Of a DNA stretch of 64,000 nt, positions 1-9,178 are shown in pieces (within the stretch, counting starts at the first letter, position 1; each line of letters starts with the position of its first letter). The stretch comes from Rhizocola hellebori. Its GTDB lineage: Bacteria > Actinomycetota > Actinomycetes > Mycobacteriales > Micromonosporaceae. The notes under the pieces are model-generated. The model ran no database searches. It was not told the origin of the DNA and was given only the letters and a program-made list of their open reading frames with translations. The position numbers and the translations under genes are program-made. The stretch covers positions 62,001-126,000 of the forward strand of contig NZ_BONY01000025.1 in assembly GCF_016862955.1 (NCBI RefSeq), read 5' to 3'.

Positions 1-146
1 CGGCCGACGAGGTGCGGATGGGCATGCGGGTGCAGGCAGTGTGGAAACCACGCGAGGAGTGGGGCTTCACGCCGCAGAACATCGATCATTTCCGGCCCAC
101 CGGCGATCCCGACGCCGCCTTTGAGTCCTATGCGAGCCACCTATGA
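1..146 (+). CDS. 3' end of DUF35/OB-fold acyl-CoA-associated protein (partial)
   Basis: The reading frame is open from the window edge (first full codon at base 3) and ends in TGA at 144-146, giving 47 C-terminal residues. The tail (VWKPREEWGF, then HFRPTGDPDA) is typical of the C-terminus of DUF35 Zn-ribbon/OB-fold proteins that partner thiolase-like proteins. It overlaps the next start by ATGA. The order DUF35, Ltp4-like, Ltp3-like matches Rv3521-Rv3522-Rv3523 of M. tuberculosis, so it is probably an Rv3521 orthologue. The N-terminal part, including any Zn-ribbon, lies outside the window. Confidence 0.75.
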   Translation, partial: ADEVRMGMRVQAVWKPREEWGFTPQNIDHFRPTGDPDAAFESYASHL

Positions 147-1174
147 CCGACACCATGACCGAGGTTGCCGTCGTTGCCTTTGCCGAGTCGCCTCGGGTGC
201 GCCGTAACGACAGCACCACCAACGGGGTGGAGATGCTTGTCCCGATCTTCCGCCAGCTCTTCGACACAACCGGCCTGACAAAAGACGACGTGGGCTTCTG
301 GTGCTCGGGTTCGTCCGACTATTTGGCCGGGCGCGCGTTCTCCTTCGTCACCGCGGTCGACGCCATCGGTGCTTTCCCGCCCACCTCCGAATCCCATGTG
401 GAGATGGATGGGGCGTGGGCGCTCTACGAGGCGTGGGTGAAGCTGCTGATGGGCGAGGCGGAGATCGCCTTGGTCTACGGCTTCGGAAAGTCCTCGGCTG
501 GGCTGCTGCGACGGGTGCTCGCGTTGCAGCTCGATCCGTATGTGCAAGCGCCGCTTTGGCCCGACTCGGTGAGCATCGCCGCTCTGCAAGCGCGGCTTGG
601 CATCGAAGCCGGGTTGTGGAGCGAGAAGGAGATGGCGGCGATCGCCATCCAGCGACGTGGGCTGCCGGAGTCGGTGGAGGATCTGCTGGAACAGCCTTTC
701 GTCGCCGATCCGCTGCGCAAGCACGACTGCGCCCCGATCACCGATGGTGCCGCCGCGATAGTCCTCGCCACCGGGGCGCGGGCCCGCGAGCTGTGCGAGC
801 GGCCCGCGTGGATAACCGGCTTCGAGCACAGGACAGACTCACAGCACTTCGGCCTGCGCGACCTCACGACGGCCGCTTCCGCGACCGCTGCGGCGCGCGC
901 CGCGATCGGTGGCAACGTTGACGTGGCCGAGCTGCACGCACCCTTCACCCATCAGGAGATCCTGTTGCGCAACGCGCTTGGGCTTGGCGATGCCGTGCGG
1001 ATAAGCCCGTCCGGCGGCGCGCTGGACGGCAACCCGATGTTCGCCGCCGGGCTGGCCCGCATCGGCTGGGCAGCGGCTGAAATCCACGCGGGCCGGGCCG
1101 GGCGGGCGCTGGGCCACGCCACCAGCGGTCCAGCCTTGCAGCAGAACCTCGTATGCGTGATGGAGGGCCGATGA
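143..1174 (+). CDS. ltp4: Thiolase-like lipid-transfer protein, Ltp4 (Rv3522) type
   Basis: A 343-residue SCP-x/thiolase-fold protein. The start at 143 overlaps the upstream stop (ATGA). The usual nucleophile region reads SHVEMDGAW, with no cysteine where classical thiolases have one. A conventional Claisen thiolase reaction is therefore unlikely; a retro-aldol, structural or partner-protein role fits better. The context (DUF35 gene before, Ltp3-like after, both with 4-nt overlaps) indicates a translationally coupled complex. In mycobacteria the equivalent genes lie in the KstR-controlled cholesterol regulon; the substrate is not known to me. Confidence 0.8.
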   Translation: MTDTMTEVAVVAFAESPRVRRNDSTTNGVEMLVPIFRQLFDTTGLTKDDVGFWCSGSSDYLAGRAFSFVTAVDAIGAFPPTSESHVEMDGAWALYEAWVKLLMGEAEIALVYGFGKSSAGLLRRVLALQLDPYVQAPLWPDSVSIAALQARLGIEAGLWSEKEMAAIAIQRRGLPESVEDLLEQPFVADPLRKHDCAPITDGAAAIVLATGARARELCERPAWITGFEHRTDSQHFGLRDLTTAASATAAARAAIGGNVDVAELHAPFTHQEILLRNALGLGDAVRISPSGGALDGNPMFAAGLARIGWAAAEIHAGRAGRALGHATSGPALQQNLVCVMEGR

Positions 1175-2325
1175 GAGCGGCTGTTCTTGGTACCGGACAA
1201 ACACATCACGCTGCCCGCAGGACAGATGTCTCGATGGCGGGGCTGTGCCGGGAAGCCGTCGACCGAGCGCTCGAAGACTCCGGGAGCACGTGGGACGACA
1301 TTGACGCGGTCGTCGTGGGCAAGGCCCCCGACCTCTTCGAGGGCGTCATGATGCCCGAGCTGTACCTCGCCGACGCCCTTGGCGCGGTGGGAAAGCCGCT
1401 GCTGCGCGTGCACACCGCGGGCTCGGTCGGTGGCGCCACCGGAATCGTGGCAAGCAATCTTGTGCGAGCCGGGGTACACCAACGGGTGCTCGCCTTGGCT
1501 TGGGAGAAGCAGTCCGAGTCCAACGCCATGTGGGCGCTGTCCATCAACCCGCCCTTCCACATGCCGCTCGGCGCCGGCGCGGGCGGCTACTTCGCCCCGC
1601 ACATCCGCGCATATATCAGGCGTTCCGGTGCGCCCAACCATGTCGGAGCGATGGTCGCGGTCAAGGATCGGCGCAACGGGAGCCTCAATCCCTTTGCGCA
1701 CCTTCGCCAAGCCGAAATCACGCTGGAGTCGGTGAACTCCTCGATGATGCTGTGGGATCCGGTCCGCTATGACGAGACCTGCCCCTCATCCGATGGCGCC
1801 TGCGCGGTCGTCATCGGCGACCAGGCCGCGGCCGAGGCGTCGGCACGCCCGGTGGCGTGGATCCATGCCACCGCAATGCGCACCGAACCGACCTTTTTCG
1901 CGGGCAAGGATCACGTGAATCCACAGGCGGGCCGCGATGCGGCCGCCGCGCTGTGGCAGCAGGCCGGGATAACCGACCCGCTGAACGAGATCGACGCCGC
2001 CGAGATCTACGTGCCGTTCTCCTGGTTCGAGCCGATGTGGCTGGAGAACCTGGGATTCGCCGAGGAAGGCCAGGGCTGGAAGCTCACCGAGGCCGGCGAG
2101 ACCCGGATAGGGGGAAGGTTGCCGGTCAATCCCTCCGGCGGTGTGCTCTGCTCCAACCCGATCGGCGCTTCCGGCTTGCTGCGCTTCGCCGAGTCTGCCA
2201 TGCAGGTGATGGGCCGCGCTGGAGCGCATCAGGTGCCCGAAGCCCAACGCGCGCTAGGCCACGCCTACGGTGGAGGATCGCAGTTCTTCTCCATGTGGGT
2301 GGTTGGCGCCGCACCTCGTCCCTGA
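1171..2325 (+). CDS. ltp3: Thiolase-like lipid-transfer protein, Ltp3 (Rv3523) type
   Basis: A 384-residue thiolase-superfamily protein. The ATG at 1171 is preferred: it overlaps the ltp4 stop by ATGA and has GGAGGG at 1162-1167. An in-frame ATG at 1153 would only add six residues inside ltp4. The segment around the normal nucleophile reads VHTAGSVGG and has no cysteine; the C-terminal glycine-rich thiolase loop is present (NPSGGVLCSNP). It is the last gene of the DUF35-ltp4-ltp3 run and is followed by a strong hairpin. The role in steroid side-chain breakdown is inferred from synteny with Rv3521-3523. Confidence 0.8.
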   Translation: MRAAVLGTGQTHHAARRTDVSMAGLCREAVDRALEDSGSTWDDIDAVVVGKAPDLFEGVMMPELYLADALGAVGKPLLRVHTAGSVGGATGIVASNLVRAGVHQRVLALAWEKQSESNAMWALSINPPFHMPLGAGAGGYFAPHIRAYIRRSGAPNHVGAMVAVKDRRNGSLNPFAHLRQAEITLESVNSSMMLWDPVRYDETCPSSDGACAVVIGDQAAAEASARPVAWIHATAMRTEPTFFAGKDHVNPQAGRDAAAALWQQAGITDPLNEIDAAEIYVPFSWFEPMWLENLGFAEEGQGWKLTEAGETRIGGRLPVNPSGGVLCSNPIGASGLLRFAESAMQVMGRAGAHQVPEAQRALGHAYGGGSQFFSMWVVGAAPRP

Positions 2326-2368
2326 GAAAAGTGGGGGCTCCTGGCCGAGGCCCCCACTTTCGCCTCAG
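2322..2368. terminator. Bidirectional hairpin terminator between ltp3 and cyp125
   Basis: A perfect 11-bp inverted repeat (AAAGTGGGGGC at 2328-2338, its complement at 2350-2360) has an 11-nt loop. It is flanked by a further CTGAG/CTCAG pair (2322-2326, 2364-2368). It lies between two convergent stops, so it can serve both genes. Confidence 0.75.
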
Positions 2369-3582
2369 CTGTAAGCGACGGGCATCTCCTTGATGCCGTT
2401 GAGCCACCCCGAACGCAGCCGCTTGGGCTCAGCGGTCTTGTGAATGTTGGGCATGTGATCGGCGATCGCGTTGAACATCAGATCGATCTGCAGCCGCGCC
2501 AGGTTGGCGCCGAGGCAGAAGTGCGCGCCGCTGCCACCGAAACCCAGATGCGGGTTGGGGCTGCGCATGATGTCGAAGCGCTCCGGGTGGTCAAAGACCT
2601 CTTCGTCGAAGTTCGCCGAGCGGTAGAAGATGCCGACGCGGTCGCCCTTTTTGATCTGCTGTCCGCCCAGTTCGGTGTCGACCTTCGCGGTGCGCTGGAA
2701 GACCGTGACCGGGGTGGCCCAGCGGACGATCTCGTCGGGCGCCGTCCGGGGCCGCTCTGCCTGGAAAAGCTCCCACTGCTCAGGGTGATCCATGAAGGCC
2801 AGCATGCCGTGGGAGATCGAATTTCGGGTGGTCTCGTTGCCGGCCACAGCAAGCAGAATCACGAAGAACCCGAACTCATCGGAGGTCAGGTGACCACCGT
2901 CGACCTCGGCGTGCACAAGCTTGGTGACGATGTCGTCCATGGGGCACGCCTTGCGCTCCTCCGCCATCGCCATGCTGTAGCCGAGCACCTCCATCGCGGA
3001 GTTCAGCGGATCGGCCTGGTAGTCCGGGTCGTCGTAACCGATCATCTCGTTCGACCACTCGAAGATCTTGTGGCGGTCCTCCTGCGGCACCCCGAGCAAC
3101 TCCGCGATCGCTTGCAGCGGAAGCTCACTGGCTACATCGACGACGAACTCGCCCTTGCCGTGCTCGATGGCGTTCTTGACGATCTTCTCGGCCCGGCTCG
3201 CCAGCGCGTCGCGCAGATTGTTGATGGCGCGCGGGGTGAACCCGCGCGAGACGATGCTGCGCAGCTGGGTGTGATGCGGCGGGTCGGTGTTGAGCATGAC
3301 GAAGCGCTGCAGCTCGATCTGCTCGCGCGTCATCAGCTCCGGGTTGAACCGGATGATGGCGGTGTTCTCCCATGTGGAGTAGACGTCGCTGTTGCGCGAC
3401 ACCTCCATCACGTCGGCATGCCGGGTCACCACCCAGTAGCCCTCGTCGTCATAGGCGGAGATGCCACGCGGCTGCTTGTTCCACCACACGGGCGCTGTGC
3501 GCCGCAGCTCGGCGAGCTCTTCGGTGGGGACCCGCTGTTCGTACAGCCCGGGATCGGTGAAGTCGAAGCCCTCCGGAATCAT
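2365..3582 (-). CDS. cyp125: Steroid C26/C27 monooxygenase CYP125
   Basis: A 405-residue cytochrome P450. It oxidises the terminal side-chain methyl of cholesterol or cholestenone, the step that opens side-chain degradation. Visible motifs are the I-helix AGNETTRNS, the K-helix E-I-V-R, and the haem loop FGGSGAHFCLG with Cys356. The N-terminus (PEGFDFTDPGLYEQRVP) and much of the body match mycobacterial CYP125A1. The start at 3582 is chosen because the 38 upstream in-frame residues are low-quality and cover the promoter; AAGAAGG lies just upstream. It is divergent from fadA5, as in M. tuberculosis (Rv3545c/Rv3546), with a KstR box 15 nt before the start. Confidence 0.95.
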   Translation of the reverse strand: MIPEGFDFTDPGLYEQRVPTEELAELRRTAPVWWNKQPRGISAYDDEGYWVVTRHADVMEVSRNSDVYSTWENTAIIRFNPELMTREQIELQRFVMLNTDPPHHTQLRSIVSRGFTPRAINNLRDALASRAEKIVKNAIEHGKGEFVVDVASELPLQAIAELLGVPQEDRHKIFEWSNEMIGYDDPDYQADPLNSAMEVLGYSMAMAEERKACPMDDIVTKLVHAEVDGGHLTSDEFGFFVILLAVAGNETTRNSISHGMLAFMDHPEQWELFQAERPRTAPDEIVRWATPVTVFQRTAKVDTELGGQQIKKGDRVGIFYRSANFDEEVFDHPERFDIMRSPNPHLGFGGSGAHFCLGANLARLQIDLMFNAIADHMPNIHKTAEPKRLRSGWLNGIKEMPVAYS

Positions 3583-3596
3583 GCGCCCGCCCTTCT

Positions 3597-3610
3597 TGGA
3601 ACACGTTCTA
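3597..3610. promoter_or_regulatory. KstR operator in the cyp125 promoter
   Basis: TGGAACACGTTCTA fits the KstR consensus TnnAACnnGTTnnA at every fixed position. It is 15 nt upstream of the cyp125 ATG in the divergent cyp125/fadA5 intergenic region, so repression of cyp125 is expected. Confidence 0.85.
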
Positions 3611-3651
3611 GCAATTTCAGCACAGATGAAGAGGTACGTAAACGTCAAAGT

Positions 3652-4805
<1,154 letters not shown>

Positions 4806-4810
4806 GCCTT

Positions 4811-4832
4811 GGAGCTCCGCCTTGGCGGCTCC
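4811..4832. terminator. Possible hairpin between fadA5 and ipdF
   Basis: GGAGC followed by TCCGCC pairs with GGCGG and CTCC around a TT loop with a small bulge. It lies in the 55-bp gap between convergent genes. There is no T-tract, so its role as a terminator is uncertain. Confidence 0.4.
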
Positions 4833-4860
4833 GCGGTGTTGGCGGGCCGCCGGGGAGGTC

Positions 4861-5613
4861 CTAGGCGTGCTGGCTGCTTACGGAGATCACTTCGCCGGTC
4901 AGGTATGAGGCGAGGTCGCTGGCCAGGAACACCATCACGTTCGCGACTTCGACCGGCTGCGCAGCCCGCCCGAAGGCTTCCTTGCTCGCCAGCTCGCGCA
5001 GCAGCTCCTCGGTGGTGACCTTGGCCAGAAACGGGTGCATGGCAAGGCTTGGCGCGACCGCGTTGACACGGATGCCGTGCTCGGCGACGTCGAGAGCCGC
5101 GCAGCGGGTCAGCGCCATGACCCCCGCCTTGGCCGCGGCATAGTGCGCCTGCCCGGCCTGGGCGCGCCAGCCGAGAACCGAGGCGTTGTTGACGATCGCG
5201 CCGCCGCCGCCCTGCTCGACCATCTGCCTCAGCGCTGCCCGCATGCAGCGGAAGGTGCCGGTGAGGGTGATGTCCAGGACACGTGCCCAGTCTTCATCGG
5301 ACAGCTCCAGCACCGATCCCGTCCCACCCAGACCGGCGTTGTTCACCATGACGTCGATGCGCCCGAAATGGCTTACCGACCCGGCGATGAGCGCGTCGAC
5401 CTGCTCCTGCGCGGTGACATCGCAGGGCAGCGAGTGCACGCGATCGCCGAAGTCGGCCGCGAGCTCGGAATGGGCTTCGCCGAGGCGGCGCAGGTGAGCA
5501 TCACTGATCATCACCTGCGCGCCTTCCTCAAGGCAGCGGCGCGCCACGGCCGAACCGATTCCCGTGCCCGCGGCCGCGGTCACCACGACGACCTTGTCGG
5601 CCAGCAGATTCAT
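4861..5613 (-). CDS. ipdF: Short-chain dehydrogenase, IpdF type (HIP-CoA pathway)
   Basis: A 250-residue SDR. The cofactor loop is AAAGTGIG (residues 13-20), slightly off the usual TGxxxGIG. NNAG is at 91-94. The catalytic triad is Ser145, Tyr158 and Lys162 (YAAAK). In mycobacteria the SDR Rv3559c (IpdF) next to fadE30 acts on the hydroxylated propionyl side chain of HIP-CoA during ring C/D breakdown, and the same gene pair is seen here. It is coupled by a 4-nt overlap to a 29-codon ORF that itself overlaps fadE30. Assignment rests on family plus synteny; another SDR of the regulon is possible. Confidence 0.75.
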   Translation of the reverse strand: MNLLADKVVVVTAAAGTGIGSAVARRCLEEGAQVMISDAHLRRLGEAHSELAADFGDRVHSLPCDVTAQEQVDALIAGSVSHFGRIDVMVNNAGLGGTGSVLELSDEDWARVLDITLTGTFRCMRAALRQMVEQGGGGAIVNNASVLGWRAQAGQAHYAAAKAGVMALTRCAALDVAEHGIRVNAVAPSLAMHPFLAKVTTEELLRELASKEAFGRAAQPVEVANVMVFLASDLASYLTGEVISVSSQHA

Positions 5614-5699
5614 GCCATGGCCTCCTCACGTCGGCCATCGCCTGCGGCGAAGGCATGAACCAATCCCAATCTCACGATGAGCTCGACAAGCTCGCTCAT
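5610..5699 (-). CDS. 29-aa ORF between fadE30 and ipdF, overlapping both
   Basis: The ATG at 5699 overlaps the fadE30 stop (ATGA at 5696-5699), and its stop overlaps the ipdF ATG (5610-5613). The product begins MSELVELIVRLGL and ends RREEAMA. It contains the ipdF ribosome binding site (GAGGAGG). I recognise no family. It may be a real micro-protein, a coupling device that carries ribosomes from fadE30 to ipdF, or the tail of a decayed gene. Confidence 0.4.
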   Translation of the reverse strand: MSELVELIVRLGLVHAFAAGDGRREEAMA

Positions 5700-6826
5700 G
5701 AACGCTCCTGACGGGGAAGGCCGAGCACGCGTTCGGCGATGATGCCACGCTGGATTTCGTCGGAACCGCCATAGATGGTCTCGGCGCGGCCGAACAGGTA
5801 AAGCCTTTGCCATTCGTCGAGCGGCTCGAACATCGAGCGCGGGCCGATCACCTCCACCGCCAGCTCCCCCAGCTGCTGGTGCCATCTGCCCCAGACCAGT
5901 TTCGCGACCGAGGCCTCGTAGCCGGGATCCTCTTTGGCCAGGGTGCGCAGGATGTGAGCGCGCAGGACGCGCAGGCCGATCCAGGCGCGGGTGATTTTGT
6001 CGCACAGGATCGGGTCGTCGACCGCTCCGTTCTCCTTGGCCATCGCGATGATCCCGTCGAGCTCCCGCTGGAAACGCACCTGATGCCCGAGCATCGCCAC
6101 CCCGCGCTCAAAACCGAGAGTGGCCATGGCGATCCGCCATCCCTGCCCGGCTTCGCCCACCACCAGATCGCGCGAGGTGCGGGCGCCGTCGAAGAACACC
6201 TCGTTGAATTCACTGGTCCCGGTCAGCTGCTGGATCGGCCGAACGGTGACTCCCGGCTGGCGCATGGGCACGAGCAGATAGGACAGACCGTCGTGACGCC
6301 GCGATCCCGGGCTGGTGCGGGCGAGCACGAAACACCAGTCGGCCACGTGCGCCAGCGACGTCCAGATCTTCTGGCCGGTGATGACCCATTCGTCGCCGTC
6401 CAGCTCGGCGCGAGTGGCGACGGAGGCCAGATCGGAACCCGCCCCCGGCTCCGAATAGCCTTGGCACCAAAGCTGTTCAGCTGTCTTGATGCCGGGCAGG
6501 AAGCGCTCTCGCTGCGCCTCGGTGCCGAAGGCGATCAAGGTGGGCGCGAGCAGCCCTTCTCCCACCACGGCCACCCGGGCGGGGGCACCGGCCAACGCGT
6601 ATTCCTCGTGAAAGATGACCTGTTGCGACAGCGGCAGATCTCGTCCACCCAGCGCGGCGGGCCAGCCGAGGCAGGTCCAGCCGGCCGCGGCGAGCCGCCG
6701 CTCCCACGCCAGGCGCTCGTTGAAGCTCTCGTGCTCACGGCCGGGGCCGCCGACGTCGACAAGCTCGGACGGGAGGTTGTCAAGCAGCCACTGCCTTACG
6801 TGTTGCCGAAACTCCTCGTCCTGCAT
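5696..6826 (-). CDS. fadE30: Acyl-CoA dehydrogenase FadE30 (HIP-CoA dehydrogenase)
   Basis: A 376-residue complete acyl-CoA dehydrogenase. It has the FAD/substrate segment YSEPGAGSDLASV near residue 130, ITGQKIWTS, and the C-terminal GGSDEIQRGIIAERVLGLPR. FadE30 carries out dehydrogenation of HIP-CoA in ring C/D catabolism. It is divergent from fadD3 over 40 bp that hold a KstR2 box, exactly as for Rv3560c/Rv3561. TAGGCT ends 6 nt before the ATG and no Shine-Dalgarno is visible, so the transcript may be leaderless. Confidence 0.88.
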   Translation of the reverse strand: MQDEEFRQHVRQWLLDNLPSELVDVGGPGREHESFNERLAWERRLAAAGWTCLGWPAALGGRDLPLSQQVIFHEEYALAGAPARVAVVGEGLLAPTLIAFGTEAQRERFLPGIKTAEQLWCQGYSEPGAGSDLASVATRAELDGDEWVITGQKIWTSLAHVADWCFVLARTSPGSRRHDGLSYLLVPMRQPGVTVRPIQQLTGTSEFNEVFFDGARTSRDLVVGEAGQGWRIAMATLGFERGVAMLGHQVRFQRELDGIIAMAKENGAVDDPILCDKITRAWIGLRVLRAHILRTLAKEDPGYEASVAKLVWGRWHQQLGELAVEVIGPRSMFEPLDEWQRLYLFGRAETIYGGSDEIQRGIIAERVLGLPRQERS

Positions 6827-6832
6827 AGGCTC

Positions 6833-6851
6833 AGCCTACCAAGCACTTGCT
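6833..6851. promoter_or_regulatory. KstR2 operator, fadE30/fadD3 divergent promoter
   Basis: ACCAAGCACTTGCT at 6838-6851 matches the KstR2 consensus AnCAAGnnCTTGnT at every fixed base. TAGGCT on the minus strand (6838 down to 6833) abuts the box and is spaced 6 nt from the fadE30 ATG. KstR2 responds to HIP-CoA in mycobacteria and rhodococci. The kstR2 gene itself is not in the window. Confidence 0.85.
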
Positions 6852-6866
6852 TGTTTGGAGGAGAGG

Positions 6867-8351
6867 GTGAAGCTCACCATTCCGGCCGCCCTCGCAAGGG
6901 CCGCAACGGAATTCGGCGAGGCTATAGCGGAGCCAGGCGGCCCGCGGCTCACCTATGCCGAGCTGCATGATCGAGTCCAGACCGCGGCCCGCGCCTACAT
7001 CGCGGCGGGCATCGCGCCGGGAGACCGAGTGGCGATCTGGGCGCCCAACAGCTATCACTGGGTCATAGCCGCGCTCGGCGCGCTCTATGCCGGTGGGGTT
7101 CTCGTTCCGGTCAACACCCGCTACACCGCGCCCGAAGCACAGGAGATCATCACGCGCAGCCGGGCGCGAGCGCTTGTCGTGATTGGACCGTTCCTCGGGC
7201 GCGACCGGTTGGCCGAGCTGCCCAAGCCGCCCGAGGTCGTGTGGCGGATCCCCGAGGACCTCGACAACCTAGGCCGGCTGGGCATCGCCAGCCTGAGCGC
7301 TGCCGAAGAGCGGGCGGCTGCGGTGAGCCCCGATCAGGTCAGCGACATCCTGTTCACCTCGGGCACCACCGGGCGCAGCAAGGGGGCGATGAGCGCGCAC
7401 CGGCAGTCGCTCGGCGTCGCCCAATCGTGGGCCGAGTGTGGCGGGCTATCCAGCGGTGACCGGTACCTCGTCATCAATCCTTTCTTTCACAGCTTCGGCT
7501 ACAAGGCCGGCATTCTCTCGTGCTTGCTCAGTGGGGCAACGATTGTGCCGCAACGGATTTTCGACGTGGCCGAGGCGATGCGGCTGGTCGACGCCGAGCG
7601 CATCACCGTGCTGCCCGGGCCGCCCACCATCTACCAGACCATGCTCGACCATCCGTCGCGCCACGAACTTGACCTGTCCACGCTTCGGCTCGCCGTGACC
7701 GGAGCCGCCATCGTTCCGGTCGCCCTGATCGAGCGGATGCAACGGGAGCTGAGCTTCGAAACCGTGCTGACGGCCTACGGCCTGACCGAGGCGGTCGTGG
7801 CCACGATGTGCCGCGTGGGCGACGATCCCGCGACGGTCGCCGCCACGTCCGGACGTGCCGCAGCGCAGATGCAGGTGAGGCTCGGCGTCAACGATGAGAT
7901 CCTCCTACGTGGCCCCAACGTGATGCTCGGCTACCTCGATGACCCGGAGGCGACCGCCCAGGCGATTGACCCGGAGGGCTGGCTGCACACCGGTGACATC
8001 GGCAGGCTCGATGAAAACGGATATCTGGCCATCACCGACCGGCTTAAAGACATGTACATCTGTGGCGGGTTCAATGTGTATCCCGCCGAGGTCGAGCAGG
8101 TGCTCGCGCGTCTGGAAGGCGTGGCGGAGTCGGCCGTCATCGGCGTTCCCGACGAAAGGCTGGGCGAGGTGGGCAAGGCGTTTGTCGTGCCGCGTCCGGG
8201 ACATCGACTGTCCACCGAGGACATCATCGACCACTGCCGTTCACAGCTGGCGAACTACAAACTGCCGCGCGAGGTCGAAGTGCGGGAAGACCTGCCGCGC
8301 AGCGCCACCGGCAAGCCCCTCAAACGCGTGCTCCGGGAGGAACTCAGATGA
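6867..8351 (+). CDS. fadD3: HIP-CoA ligase FadD3
   Basis: A 494-residue ANL-superfamily acyl-CoA ligase. It activates the propionate side chain of HIP (the bicyclic C/D-ring fragment) to its CoA thioester. Motifs: P-loop TSGTTGRSKG at 164-173, hinge region GWLHTGD then LKDMYICGGFNVYP, and the C-terminal catalytic lysine in SATGKPLKR (Lys483). The GTG at 6867 is chosen because GGAGGAG lies at 6857-6863; longer in-frame extensions run through the KstR2 box and fadE30. It heads a tightly coupled operon with a crotonase and fadE31-32-33. Confidence 0.9.
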   Translation: MKLTIPAALARAATEFGEAIAEPGGPRLTYAELHDRVQTAARAYIAAGIAPGDRVAIWAPNSYHWVIAALGALYAGGVLVPVNTRYTAPEAQEIITRSRARALVVIGPFLGRDRLAELPKPPEVVWRIPEDLDNLGRLGIASLSAAEERAAAVSPDQVSDILFTSGTTGRSKGAMSAHRQSLGVAQSWAECGGLSSGDRYLVINPFFHSFGYKAGILSCLLSGATIVPQRIFDVAEAMRLVDAERITVLPGPPTIYQTMLDHPSRHELDLSTLRLAVTGAAIVPVALIERMQRELSFETVLTAYGLTEAVVATMCRVGDDPATVAATSGRAAAQMQVRLGVNDEILLRGPNVMLGYLDDPEATAQAIDPEGWLHTGDIGRLDENGYLAITDRLKDMYICGGFNVYPAEVEQVLARLEGVAESAVIGVPDERLGEVGKAFVVPRPGHRLSTEDIIDHCRSQLANYKLPREVEVREDLPRSATGKPLKRVLREELR

Positions 8352-9178
8352 CGGTCGTGCTATACGAGAAGCGGCAGCGGACCGCGATCGTGACGATGAA
8401 CCGGCCCGAGTACCGCAACGCCCAGAATTCGGCGATGACCTACGCGCTGGACGAGGCGTTCGCCCGCGCCATCGACGATGACGAGATCGCCGTGATCGTG
8501 CTCGCCGGCTCGGGCGACCACTTCTCGGCCGGGCACGACATCGGCACGCCGGGCCGCGATGTCGATCAATCCTTCGACCGCAAGGCCGTGATGTGGTGGG
8601 ACCACACCACCGCGGCGGGCGCCGACCGTCGCATGTCCCGCGAGATGGAGGTCTACCTGAGCATGTGCCGCCGCTGGCGGGACATGCCCAAACCCACCAT
8701 CGCCATGGTGCAGGGGGCATGCATCGCGGGCGGTTTGATGCTCGCCTGGATCTGCGATCTCATCGTGGCCGCCGAGGATGCGTTCTTCTCCGATCCCGTG
8801 GTGCGCATGGGGATTCCTGGGGTGGAGTACTTCGCGCACCCGTGGATCGTCGGCCCGCGCTTCGCCAAGGAGATGCTCTTCACCGGCGACCGGGTACCCG
8901 CGCAACGGGCTTACGAAGTGGGCATGGTCAATCGGGTGGTGCCGCGCGACCAGCTCGCCGAGGAGACTTTCGGGATCGCAGAGCGGATCGCGAAGATGCC
9001 CCGATTTGGCTTGGCGCTGACGAAACGAGCCGTCAACCTTTGCGAGGACCAGATGGGCATGCGAAACGGCATGGACTCGGTCTTCGGCCTGCATCACGTG
9101 GGCCACTCGCACAATGCGGAGGTCTCGCCCGACTCGCTGGCCGGCATGGACGCACGCTCGATGAAGGCATCGTCGTGA
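8348..9178 (+). CDS. Enoyl-CoA hydratase/isomerase (crotonase family)
   Basis: A 276-residue crotonase. The oxyanion-hole segments are FSAGHDIG (near residue 60) and GACIAGGLML (near 125). The C-terminus (LTKRAVN, then GLHHVGHSHN) is typical of the family. It is coupled to fadD3 and to fadE31 by 4-nt overlaps, so it is probably a ring C/D enzyme. It is clearly different from EchA20 (Rv3550), and M. tuberculosis has no crotonase between fadD3 and fadE31. The exact substrate cannot be read from sequence. Confidence 0.85.
   Translation: MTVVLYEKRQRTAIVTMNRPEYRNAQNSAMTYALDEAFARAIDDDEIAVIVLAGSGDHFSAGHDIGTPGRDVDQSFDRKAVMWWDHTTAAGADRRMSREMEVYLSMCRRWRDMPKPTIAMVQGACIAGGLMLAWICDLIVAAEDAFFSDPVVRMGIPGVEYFAHPWIVGPRFAKEMLFTGDRVPAQRAYEVGMVNRVVPRDQLAEETFGIAERIAKMPRFGLALTKRAVNLCEDQMGMRNGMDSVFGLHHVGHSHNAEVSPDSLAGMDARSMKASS

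Noticed and set aside
1153-1170. Upstream ATG at 1153 as the ltp3 start
   Set aside because: The ATG at 1171 has GGAGGG at proper spacing and the usual ATGA coupling.
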